DNA of 64,000 nucleotides, from the NCBI RefSeq assembly GCF_000482465.1, contig NZ_KI519432.1, positions 60,621-124,620 of the forward strand, read 5' to 3'. Every line of letters begins with the position of its first letter. Position 1 is the stretch's first letter. This document shows positions 34,070-41,687 of this stretch, in pieces. Position numbers and translations under genes: made by a program. Source of the DNA: Runella limosa DSM 17973. Its GTDB lineage: Bacteria; Bacteroidota; Bacteroidia; Cytophagales; Spirosomataceae. The notes beneath the pieces are model-generated. The model did not search any database. It was not told the origin of the DNA and saw only the letters and a list, made by a program, of their open reading frames with translations.

Positions 34070-35083
34070 ATGAAAACGATTGTTCAAACGGGTTTGGTGT
34101 TATTGATTAGCACCTCCCTTTTCGCCCAGACGCAGTCGCCCAATAAGCTTGTTTTGGGGGCAGAAAAAGTAAATCAACAAGCCACAAAAACGGCGTATGT
34201 TGCCCAAGAAGTTAGCAATCAGCTTCATAATGCTGGGCAGCAAGTCTATGCAACGGCCACAAACGTCAAATCCATCATTGCACTGTTTGATCCCATACGG
34301 CAGCTGCATCGTAAGCGAAAAAAAACGGGTGATTCTACCACAACACTGGAGCCCGAAGTCGTACCAGTTGAGGTTTTGGTGACTTCTACGGCCACTCCAA
34401 TGGCTCAATCACCCACTTTGGTGGAAGCTGTGTCGCCTGCTTTGGATAATGTAAATGCAGTTGCCTTTGTCCCCGAAAATCATCTTTACAATCCAGATGG
34501 GTCGGCCAATTTGGGTAACCAAAACCATGAACAATTTGGATGTTATCTGGATATGATGCGTGGCCAAATTCTCGACGGTATAACGGTCGCTACAGAAACA
34601 CAGTCGGTCGATCTCATTTTTGCCGCTACGGATTATTTCAATAGTCAATTGCCTATGTATGCGTTACTTACGCCGAGTTATGTCAAAAATGAGCTGGCGG
34701 CCAACTATTATTTTCGAGGCCCGAATTACAAGGATGCCAATGTCCCTCCTAAAACATGGCCCAAAGTCAATGAAAGTGAAATTGCGTTGACGACGATTTC
34801 GCCTGTGCAGTTTGAACGTATTCAAAACAACAATCAATTGGCAGCGATTGTACAGCAAACCCAAGGCTTTAAAAGCTACTTCGAGAGCCGTACCAAGCTC
34901 ACAGGAAAAACCTTCGCAGTCAAAACCGAAATGGGAAACCGCACTTGCTATGGGTTGCTGTATGTGGTGGAACACCTTGGCACAACAGGCACAAATGGTT
35001 TCCTCAAAGTCAGGCTAAAAGTGACAGGATTTGATGCCAACAGCGATGGTTATCCCGATGCGGCGATGTACCTCTCAAAATAA
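34070..35083 (+). CDS. Secreted protein of unknown function with a C-terminal EF-hand-like loop
   Basis: 337 residues with signal peptide (cleaved after LFAQ). The N-terminal part is helical with a basic KRKKTGD stretch near residue 85. A Pro/Thr/Val linker (about 90-130) precedes a C-terminal domain of about 200 residues (NLGNQNHEQFGCYLDMMRGQI... GNRTCYGLLYVVEHLG). It ends in DANSDGYPD, a Ca-binding-loop-like motif of the dockerin/thrombospondin-3 kind. Two cysteines. No family recognised. Third member of the secreted cluster. Confidence 0.7.
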   Translation: MKTIVQTGLVLLISTSLFAQTQSPNKLVLGAEKVNQQATKTAYVAQEVSNQLHNAGQQVYATATNVKSIIALFDPIRQLHRKRKKTGDSTTTLEPEVVPVEVLVTSTATPMAQSPTLVEAVSPALDNVNAVAFVPENHLYNPDGSANLGNQNHEQFGCYLDMMRGQILDGITVATETQSVDLIFAATDYFNSQLPMYALLTPSYVKNELAANYYFRGPNYKDANVPPKTWPKVNESEIALTTISPVQFERIQNNNQLAAIVQQTQGFKSYFESRTKLTGKTFAVKTEMGNRTCYGLLYVVEHLGTTGTNGFLKVRLKVTGFDANSDGYPDAAMYLSK

Positions 35084-35124
35084 TTACTAACTCATTTATT
35101 TTTAACTTTTTACTACATACTCCC

Positions 35125-35646
35125 ATGAAACCCTCATTCATTCACGTACTCATAGTGCTTTTTGCATTTTCAATTCCTACATTTTCTCAAACAGGACGCA
35201 TACAGCCCAAGCTTGCTGATGCCAGTGCGGCGGTGGTTCGTGGGGCTAGTACAGGCAGATTGGGGTCTATTGATCCTGCCGTGACCGATATTTCTTTTAG
35301 GTACCTAAAACCTACTACGGGTGACAAAATACAGGTGGTAGTGACGGTCAAAAACCTTGGTTTGATGAATTACGAAAGTGGAATCAATCAGCAGAACGTT
35401 CAACTCTGGGAGGAATACAGTGGCTCCAATCGAAAAATGGTAAAATTATTTCCATTCCAAAACCTCAATGCCAGTGCTTCTTTTAGTTTTTCGTACGAAC
35501 GGCCTGTTTTTAAACCCAGTGAGGAGTTCCCTCCCCACTACAAGGCTATGATTGTGTACGAACCCGATATATTGAGTGATAACAACACCAAAAACGACGA
35601 CTCAAACGCTGTCAATAATAGCTTGACCAAAAATCCGAGAGATTGA
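35125..35646 (+). CDS. Secreted protein of unknown function (CARDB-like beta-sandwich)
   Basis: 173 residues with signal peptide (MKPSFIHVLIVLFAFSIPTFSQ). The mature core (PAVTDISFRYLKPTTGDKI..., VVVTVKNLGLMNYESG...) has the DI-x-V-x-N-G pattern of CARDB-like adhesion beta-sandwiches. The C-terminus is Asn/Asp-rich (DNNTKNDDSNAVNNS). Last gene of the four-gene secreted cluster. A hairpin pair follows at 35669-35712. Confidence 0.65.
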   Translation: MKPSFIHVLIVLFAFSIPTFSQTGRIQPKLADASAAVVRGASTGRLGSIDPAVTDISFRYLKPTTGDKIQVVVTVKNLGLMNYESGINQQNVQLWEEYSGSNRKMVKLFPFQNLNASASFSFSYERPVFKPSEEFPPHYKAMIVYEPDILSDNNTKNDDSNAVNNSLTKNPRD

Positions 35647-35668
35647 TCAGTAGTAGTAAAGCGTGTGC

Positions 35669-35712
35669 TTTCGGTTACTCCTAACCGAAAACCGAGGTTT
35701 CTCAAAACCTCG
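35669..35712. repeat. Two stem-loops of the TGAG/GGAG-loop family
   Basis: 35669-35690: 9-bp perfect stem TTTCGGTTA, loop CTCC (GGAG on the other strand). 35693-35712: 8-bp perfect stem CGAGGTTT, loop CTCA (TGAG). They follow the stop of the last secreted-cluster gene by 23 bp and probably also help end that transcript. Confidence 0.85.
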
Positions 35713-35813
35713 TGGAGGCGCTTTTGAGGCTTTAATATTTTTCTAATGTAGAAATATGGGCATTGCTTGGTAAATTGGGGCGTTGAAGTCACTTTTAGTA
35801 TAAACTCTGACCC

Positions 35814-38102
35814 ATGTCCAAACGCTTTTTAGGGCTGCTACTGTTCTTTATGGGTAGCCTACACACCACTATTTCGGCGCAAGTGTCGGCCAGTCACGAC
35901 CTTGTTTTTGATAAACTTCCGACGCGTTGGGACGAAGCACTGCCGTTGGGTAACGGCTTTGTGGGAGAGCTGATTTGGCAAAAAGACGATAAGCTACGTT
36001 TTTCACTCGACCATGCCGAACTTTGGGATTTACGCCCCATGGAAGGCATGAAAAAGCCCGAGTTTACTTACAAGTGGGTGCAAGAGCAAATCAAAAAAAA
36101 TAACTACAAAACGGTTCAACAATACGGGGACGTACCCTACGAAAAAGAACCTGCTCCCAGCAAAATCCCTGGAGCAGCCCTCGAAATAGCTTCAAAAGAA
36201 TGGGGAGCGGTGACAAGCGCACGGGTGGACATTCAGCGCGCCGTGGCAGAAGTTAAATGGGCCAATGGAGCGCGCCTTACCTCCTTCGTTCATGCCAATT
36301 TACCATTTGGGTATTTTCGATTGGAGGGCGTCAAAGAGGTTGATATTCAGCTGTTGGCTCCCAAATACGAAGGCGAAGTGGACAAAACAGCTGGCGGTTC
36401 GGTAGCGGGTGATGACTTGGCGCGTTTGGGGTACAAGCAAGGAAAAGTAAAACAAAACTCAAAGTCGGCTACGTACCGTCAAAAGGGCTGGGGAGAATTT
36501 GAATACGAAGTGAGCGTTCGTTGGAAAGAAATAGCCGCTAATACGTGGGAAGGTGTGTGGAGTATTTCGGCGCACTACCCCAACAACCCCAAAACACCTG
36601 CCAACGAGCTGACGGCCACCGCTATGCCATACGAAAAAGCGATGCTTCCGCACTTGAGTTGGTGGAAAAATTTTTGGGGAAAATCGAGCCTCAAATTGCC
36701 CGACCCGTTGCTCGAAAAACAATACTACCTCGAACAATACAAGTTTGGAAGTACAGCCCGCAAAGGAGCGCCACCGATTTCGCTGCAAGCTGTGTGGACG
36801 GCCGACAATGGTCGCCTTCCGCCCTGGAAAGGGGATTTTCACCATGACCTCAACACCCAGCTGAGTTACTGGCCAAGCTATGCCGCCAACCACCTCGATG
36901 AAGCGATGGGCTACCTCGACCACCTCGACGCTAACCGCGCGGCGTACCGTGAATACACCAAATGGTTTTTTCAAACGGATGGTATCAACGTCCCAGGCGT
37001 AACCACGCTTACGGGCGTGCCCATGGGAGGTTGGATTCAGTATTCGTTTTCTCCAACGGTGTCGGCTTGGTTGTCGCAGCATTTTTATCTTCAGTGGCGC
37101 TACAGCATGGATCGCCGTTTTTTGCAAGAACGGGCGTATCCGTGGTTCAAACAAGTTGCCACTTTCCTCGAAAAAAATACCATTCTCAACGACGATTGGA
37201 AACGCCAACTGCCGATAGGTTCTAGCCCCGAAATCAACGACAACCGAGTGACGGCTTGGTTTTCGGAAAATACCAATTACGATTTGTCGTTGATGCGCTT
37301 TGCGTTTGGCAAAGCCGAAGAATTGGCTACCGAGCTCAATTTGACGCAGGACATGGCCCGTTGGAAAAAATTGAATAAACAAATGGCCGATTATGCCTTG
37401 TCAGATAGCTTGGAATTGAAGGTGTCGCCGTCGATGCCGTATTCGCAATCGCACCGCCATTTTTCGCACATGATGGCGATTCATCCGTTGGGGGATATTC
37501 AGTGGGAAAAGGGCGAACGCGACCAAAAAATCATCCAAAAAAGCATAGCCTTACTCGACTCCATTGGCCCCGATTGGTGGTGTGGATACTCTTACGCTTG
37601 GCTAGGAAGCCTGAAAGCCCGTGCCAAAGACGGCGCAGGAGCGGCGAAAACCCTCCGAACGTTTGCCTCGGCTTTTTGTTTGCCCAACTCGTTTCACGCC
37701 AATGGTGATCAAACCAAATCGGGTTTGTCCAAATTTACCTATCGTCCGTTTACGTTGGAAGGGAATTTTGCGTTTGCGGCGGGCGTTCAAGAAATGCTTT
37801 TGCAGAGTTATTCGGGAGTCATCAACGTTTTTCCTGCCGTTCCTGCCGACTGGGCGGAAGCGTCTTTTCGTGACCTACGCGCGGAGGGGGCGTTTTTGGT
37901 AAGTGCTACTCGGACGGGCGGAAATGTGGACGAAATTCAGCTGTATTCAGAAAAAGGCGGGGTGGCTCGTCTGAAATTACCTTTCAAAACGCATCTTGTC
38001 AAGATGCAACAAGGAATGATTGTGAAACAAATTGACGAAACCGAAATTGAAATAGTAGCACAAAAAGGGGGAAAGATAGTATTGAAAAATGGCTACGAAT
38101 AG
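35814..38102 (+). CDS. GH95-like secreted glycoside hydrolase with altered active-site motifs
   Basis: 762 residues with signal peptide (cleaved after ISAQ). N-terminal beta-sandwich begins with the GH95 hallmark WDEALPLGNGFVGELIW. An (alpha/alpha)6 barrel follows, with SSPE (the glutamate of the GH95 general-acid motif), HRHFSHM, and the C-terminal block FTLEGNFAFAAGVQEMLLQS. Where fucosidase GH95 enzymes have NxN...MNYW, this protein has DLNTQLSYW. Where they have (I)DGNFG, it has LEGNF. So two residues of the water-activating set appear changed (alignment by eye). It is probably an alpha-L-fucosidase-family enzyme with shifted specificity, or inactive. It neighbours sulfatases and GHL6. 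Confidence 0.82.
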   Translation: MSKRFLGLLLFFMGSLHTTISAQVSASHDLVFDKLPTRWDEALPLGNGFVGELIWQKDDKLRFSLDHAELWDLRPMEGMKKPEFTYKWVQEQIKKNNYKTVQQYGDVPYEKEPAPSKIPGAALEIASKEWGAVTSARVDIQRAVAEVKWANGARLTSFVHANLPFGYFRLEGVKEVDIQLLAPKYEGEVDKTAGGSVAGDDLARLGYKQGKVKQNSKSATYRQKGWGEFEYEVSVRWKEIAANTWEGVWSISAHYPNNPKTPANELTATAMPYEKAMLPHLSWWKNFWGKSSLKLPDPLLEKQYYLEQYKFGSTARKGAPPISLQAVWTADNGRLPPWKGDFHHDLNTQLSYWPSYAANHLDEAMGYLDHLDANRAAYREYTKWFFQTDGINVPGVTTLTGVPMGGWIQYSFSPTVSAWLSQHFYLQWRYSMDRRFLQERAYPWFKQVATFLEKNTILNDDWKRQLPIGSSPEINDNRVTAWFSENTNYDLSLMRFAFGKAEELATELNLTQDMARWKKLNKQMADYALSDSLELKVSPSMPYSQSHRHFSHMMAIHPLGDIQWEKGERDQKIIQKSIALLDSIGPDWWCGYSYAWLGSLKARAKDGAGAAKTLRTFASAFCLPNSFHANGDQTKSGLSKFTYRPFTLEGNFAFAAGVQEMLLQSYSGVINVFPAVPADWAEASFRDLRAEGAFLVSATRTGGNVDEIQLYSEKGGVARLKLPFKTHLVKMQQGMIVKQIDETEIEIVAQKGGKIVLKNGYE

Positions 38103-38167
38103 GCCAGCATAAAAATATGACGATTTGTCCGTAACTTTGCCAGCCTTTAAACGAGCGATTATTGAAT

Positions 38168-38944
38168 ATGTATTCCCCAAAACCACTTATATTGGTCAGC
38201 AATGACGACGGTATTACCTCATTAGGAATCAGGACGTTAGTAGAAGTAATGCAGGAGTTAGGAGAAGTGGTGGTTGTAGCCCCCGATAGCCCTCAGTCGG
38301 GCATGGGACACGCCATCACCATCGGAGAGCCGCTTCGACTACATGCTACTCCCATTTTTGAAGGCGTAAAAGCCTACGAATGCAGCGGCACCCCTGCCGA
38401 TTGTGTGAAACTAGGCAAGCACTATGTCCTCAAAGATCGTACGCCTGACTTGGTCGTAAGTGGTATCAATCACGGTTCAAATACGTCAATAAGTGTCTTG
38501 TACTCAGGGACAATGTCGGCGGCGATTGAAGGAGCCATCGAAGGAATCCCGTCGATTGGTTTTTCGCTTTGCGACTTTGCGGCCGATGCTGATTTTTCTC
38601 ACGTAAAGCCGTTTATTAAGCAAATCGCGAGCAACGTCCTTACAAACGGACTACCAAAAGGGGTAGCGCTCAACGTTAATTTCCCGAAAAAATCGGAAGA
38701 AACATTGAAGGGAGTGCGTATTTGTCGCCAAACCAACGGCAAATGGCAAGAAGAATTTGACAAAAGAAAAGACCCACACGGCCGTAGCTATTTTTGGCTA
38801 TCGGGCAATTTCGTAAATTTCGACGCAGGTCAAGAAGATACCTGTGAGTGGGCATTAGAAAACAACTACGTGTCGGTAGTTCCGTGCCAATATGATTTAA
38901 CAGCCTACGAAACCATGAAGCTCATGCAGCAATGGCAATTCTAG
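38168..38944 (+). CDS. surE: 5'/3'-nucleotidase SurE
   Basis: 258 residues from ATG 38168. The SurE fold is clear: N-terminal metal-binding motif SNDDGITSLGI, then PDSPQSGMGHAIT, SGINHGSNTS and YSGTMSAAIEGAIEG. It hydrolyses nucleoside monophosphates and some polyphosphates in the cytoplasm, a stress-survival function. A TAACTTTG box at 38132-38139 is a likely -7 promoter element. The GH3-family gene starts 46 bp downstream, so they may share a transcript. Confidence 0.95.
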   Translation: MYSPKPLILVSNDDGITSLGIRTLVEVMQELGEVVVVAPDSPQSGMGHAITIGEPLRLHATPIFEGVKAYECSGTPADCVKLGKHYVLKDRTPDLVVSGINHGSNTSISVLYSGTMSAAIEGAIEGIPSIGFSLCDFAADADFSHVKPFIKQIASNVLTNGLPKGVALNVNFPKKSEETLKGVRICRQTNGKWQEEFDKRKDPHGRSYFWLSGNFVNFDAGQEDTCEWALENNYVSVVPCQYDLTAYETMKLMQQWQF

Positions 38945-38990
38945 TCTAACCTATAAAGAAAGATACACAACACTAAAAACCCCTGATAGC

Positions 38991-40556
38991 ATGGCACTTT
39001 TGGGAAACTTGTTAAAAGGAGGAATCAAGCTCTCAACTCGTATTCAGAAAGAAAATGTAGATTTTGCTAACATACAGCGGAAAACCCTCAGCAAGCTGCT
39101 TGCCAAGGCTCGTTATACGCAGTTTGGTGAAAAATACCAGTTTGAGGACATTCTCAACGCAGCCGTTTTTGACGAAAGCAAAACTTTTTACGAAAAATAT
39201 AAGGAATTTGTTCCCGTTCACAACTACGAGAAAATCTACCGTGAGTGGTGGGATAAAGCGCGTGAAGGCGAGAAAAACGTTTGCTGGCCTGGACGGGTCA
39301 AGTATTTTGCGTTGAGCTCAGGAACGTCCGAAGCTGCTTCAAAATACATTCCCGTGACGAAAGCCATGGCCAAGTCGTTTCGTAATACGAGTTTGCGCCA
39401 AATTTTTTCGCTGGGTCGCTACGAAGAAATTCCGAGCGATTTGTACGAAAAAAGTTTCTTCCTCGTCGGCGGAAGCATCGACCTGACGGCCATCGACGAA
39501 GGCCGTTTTGAGGGAGATGTAAGCGGTATCAACGCCAAAAACATTCCTTTTTGGTTTGAACGCTACTACAAGCCAGGGCGGGAGATTGCCCGTGAACGCG
39601 ATTGGTCGCGCAAGCTCGAAAAGATTGTGGAAGAAGCCCCGAGCTGGGACATAGGCTTCATGGCAGGCGTACCCGCGTGGCTTCAAATTATCATGGAAAA
39701 AATCATCGAGCGGTATAACCTCGATACCATCCACGATATTTGGCCCAATCTCACCGTTTTTGGTCACGGAGGGGTATCGTTTGAACCTTACCGTGCTGGT
39801 TTTGAGAAGCTTTTGGCTCGGCCGTTGATTTACATTGATACCTATTTGGCTTCGGAAGGCTTTATCGCTTTCCAAAACCGCCCGCACGCAGATGGGATGC
39901 GCTTGGTGCTCGACAATGGCATTTTCTACGAATTTGTGCCTTTCAACGATAAAAACTTCAACGAAGACGGTGAGCTTATCTGCAACCCCGAAACGCTGAT
40001 GATTGACGAAGTGGAAGAGGGCGTGGACTACGCACTTTTGCTTTCTACTTGCTCGGGGGCGTGGCGTTATTTGATTGGCGATACGGTAAAGTTTGTCAAC
40101 AAAGAACGCGCCGAAATCGCCGTAACGGGTCGTACAAAGCATTACTTGAGCCTTTGTGGTGAACACCTTTCGGTCGAAAACATGAACAAGGCCATTGAGC
40201 TCACCGCCGAAGAACTCGACATTACCATCAAAGAATTTACGGTGGCGGGTGTTCGTTCCGATTCGTTGTTTGCGCACCATTGGTACATCGGCACCGACGA
40301 TCACGTAGCGCCCGAAGTGTTGCGCGAAAAAATAGATGGACACCTTAAAGTTTTGAACGATGACTACGTGGTAGAGCGTCGTCATGCGTTGAAAGATGTA
40401 TTGGTGACGGTCGTTCCTTCCAGTACGTTTTACGGTTGGCTCGAAGCCAAAGGGAAAATGGGAGGACAAAACAAAGTCCCACGCGTATTGAAGAAAAACT
40501 TACTAACCGACTGGGAAAGCTACCTCCAAAAGCAAGGATTAGCAGTGAGTGGATAG
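38991..40556 (+). CDS. GH3-family (auxin-responsive GH3-like) acyl-adenylating protein
   Basis: 521 residues over the full length of the GH3 family. The P-loop-like nucleotide motif is ALSSGTSEAASKYIPV (about 107-122). A central SWDIGFMAGVPAWLQ block and the C-terminal TGRTKHYLSLCGEHLSVENM motif correspond to the acyl-adenylate and hinge regions. In plants these enzymes join amino acids to auxin or jasmonate; the bacterial substrates are unknown, and homologues are widespread in Bacteroidota. Cytoplasmic, no signal peptide. The gene is followed 6 bp later by a small TAAG-loop hairpin. Confidence 0.92.
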   Translation: MALLGNLLKGGIKLSTRIQKENVDFANIQRKTLSKLLAKARYTQFGEKYQFEDILNAAVFDESKTFYEKYKEFVPVHNYEKIYREWWDKAREGEKNVCWPGRVKYFALSSGTSEAASKYIPVTKAMAKSFRNTSLRQIFSLGRYEEIPSDLYEKSFFLVGGSIDLTAIDEGRFEGDVSGINAKNIPFWFERYYKPGREIARERDWSRKLEKIVEEAPSWDIGFMAGVPAWLQIIMEKIIERYNLDTIHDIWPNLTVFGHGGVSFEPYRAGFEKLLARPLIYIDTYLASEGFIAFQNRPHADGMRLVLDNGIFYEFVPFNDKNFNEDGELICNPETLMIDEVEEGVDYALLLSTCSGAWRYLIGDTVKFVNKERAEIAVTGRTKHYLSLCGEHLSVENMNKAIELTAEELDITIKEFTVAGVRSDSLFAHHWYIGTDDHVAPEVLREKIDGHLKVLNDDYVVERRHALKDVLVTVVPSSTFYGWLEAKGKMGGQNKVPRVLKKNLLTDWESYLQKQGLAVSG

Positions 40557-40562
40557 TGTGGA

Positions 40563-40578
40563 GGGTTGCTTACAACCC
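40563..40578. repeat. Single stem-loop of the TGAG-loop family (loop variant)
   Basis: GGGTTG-CTTA-CAACCC: a 6-bp perfect stem whose loop is TAAG on the other strand, 6 bp after the GH3-family stop. It matches the stem type seen at 56396-56446. Confidence 0.7.
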
Positions 40579-40651
40579 GACCTGTTATCCTAAGGTATTG
40601 CCAATAATACATATAAAAAGATAGCAACTCCTAAGTATACACCATTTGAAC

Positions 40652-41593
40652 ATGATACCTACCCTTAGCATTATCCAAGCCGCTCACGAGCGCATTCGTC
40701 CGCACGTACACCGCACGCCCGTGCTTACGTGCCAAACGATTAACCGAATGAGCGGGGCTGAGATTTATTTTAAGTGCGAAAATTTTCAAAAAATTGGCGC
40801 CTTTAAAGCCCGTGGAGGGGTAAATGCGGTATTATCATTAAGTCCAACGGAGTTAAAAAACGGGGTGACAACGCATTCGTCGGGCAATCACGCCCAGGCG
40901 ATTGCGTATGCGGCAGGGCTGGTAGGAACGAAGGCGTACATTGTGATGCCTCGCACGGCTCCCCAAGTCAAAAAAGACGCCGTACGTGGCTACGGTGCCG
41001 AAGTAATCGAATGTGAACCCACGCTCGAAGCCCGCGAAAGCACCGTGGACGAAGTGATTGCCAAATACGGTGCGACAATGATTCACCCCTTCAACGACTA
41101 TCGCGTTATTGCAGGACAAGCCACTGCTACGAAAGAACTTATCGAAGACCACGGGGCGTTTGATACCGTGATGGCACCCGTGGGCGGCGGCGGGCTCCTC
41201 AGTGGTACAGCTTTGGCGGCACATTATCTTTGCCCCACGGCGGAGGTAGTTGCGGGTGAGCCCGAAGGGGCAGGTGATGCCGTTTTGTCGTTCAAATCGG
41301 GCAGAATTGAAAAAGCGCCGTACATCAATACTATTGCCGACGGTTTATTGACGAACTTAGGCGATAAGACGTTAGAAATCATTCGTTTACACGTCAAAGA
41401 TATTCTTCTTACGTCCGACCCCGAAATCATCGCTGCCATGCGGTTGATTTGGGAACGGATGAAAATTGTCATTGAACCTTCTTGCGCCGTACCTTTTGCG
41501 GCCTTGCTTCGTAACAAAGAACGCTTTGCGGGCAAAAAAGTAGGCATTATCCTCACGGGTGGCAACGTTGACTTGGGGAAATTACCGTTTTGA
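40652..41593 (+). CDS. PLP-dependent serine/threonine dehydratase or serine racemase
   Basis: 313 residues from ATG 40652. Fold-type II PLP enzyme: the PLP-binding Lys is in NFQKIGAFKARGG, the substrate-binding SSGNHAQA loop follows, and the phosphate-binding glycine loop is MAPVGGGGLLSG. It converts L-serine or L-threonine to the 2-oxo acid and ammonia, or racemises serine. There is no C-terminal regulatory ACT domain, so it is the short catabolic/serine racemase type and not a biosynthetic IlvA. It is transcribed on its own. Confidence 0.92.
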   Translation: MIPTLSIIQAAHERIRPHVHRTPVLTCQTINRMSGAEIYFKCENFQKIGAFKARGGVNAVLSLSPTELKNGVTTHSSGNHAQAIAYAAGLVGTKAYIVMPRTAPQVKKDAVRGYGAEVIECEPTLEARESTVDEVIAKYGATMIHPFNDYRVIAGQATATKELIEDHGAFDTVMAPVGGGGLLSGTALAAHYLCPTAEVVAGEPEGAGDAVLSFKSGRIEKAPYINTIADGLLTNLGDKTLEIIRLHVKDILLTSDPEIIAAMRLIWERMKIVIEPSCAVPFAALLRNKERFAGKKVGIILTGGNVDLGKLPF

Positions 41594-41609
41594 GAGAAGG
41601 GATTTCAAA

Positions 41610-41687
41610 AAAGAGCGAGTAGTTACACTACTTCACTGGTTTTCATAAATAACCAGCCATTTTACCACCATGCGTTGCTCGCTCTTT
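41610..41687 (+). promoter_or_regulatory. Structured leader enclosing the start codon of the MG2/plug gene
   Basis: AAAGAGCGAG (41610-41619) pairs with CTCGCTCTTT (41678-41687) and encloses two further hairpins: 41618-41632 (AGTAGT-TAC-ACTACT) and 41636-41656 (CTGGTT...AACCAG). The ATG of the next gene (41670-41672) lies inside the outer loop, so folding could limit translation. The first hairpin overlaps the outer stem by two bases. Confidence 0.4.

Noticed and set aside
36459..37382. Long minus-strand frame (307 codons) inside the GH95-like gene
   Set aside because: Antisense to an intact signal-peptide-bearing hydrolase and of low-complexity composition (many Phe, Arg, Val from codon shadowing).
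39339..40469. Minus-strand frame of 376 codons inside the GH3-family gene
   Set aside because: Shadow of the coding strand; the plus strand carries the complete GH3 signature.
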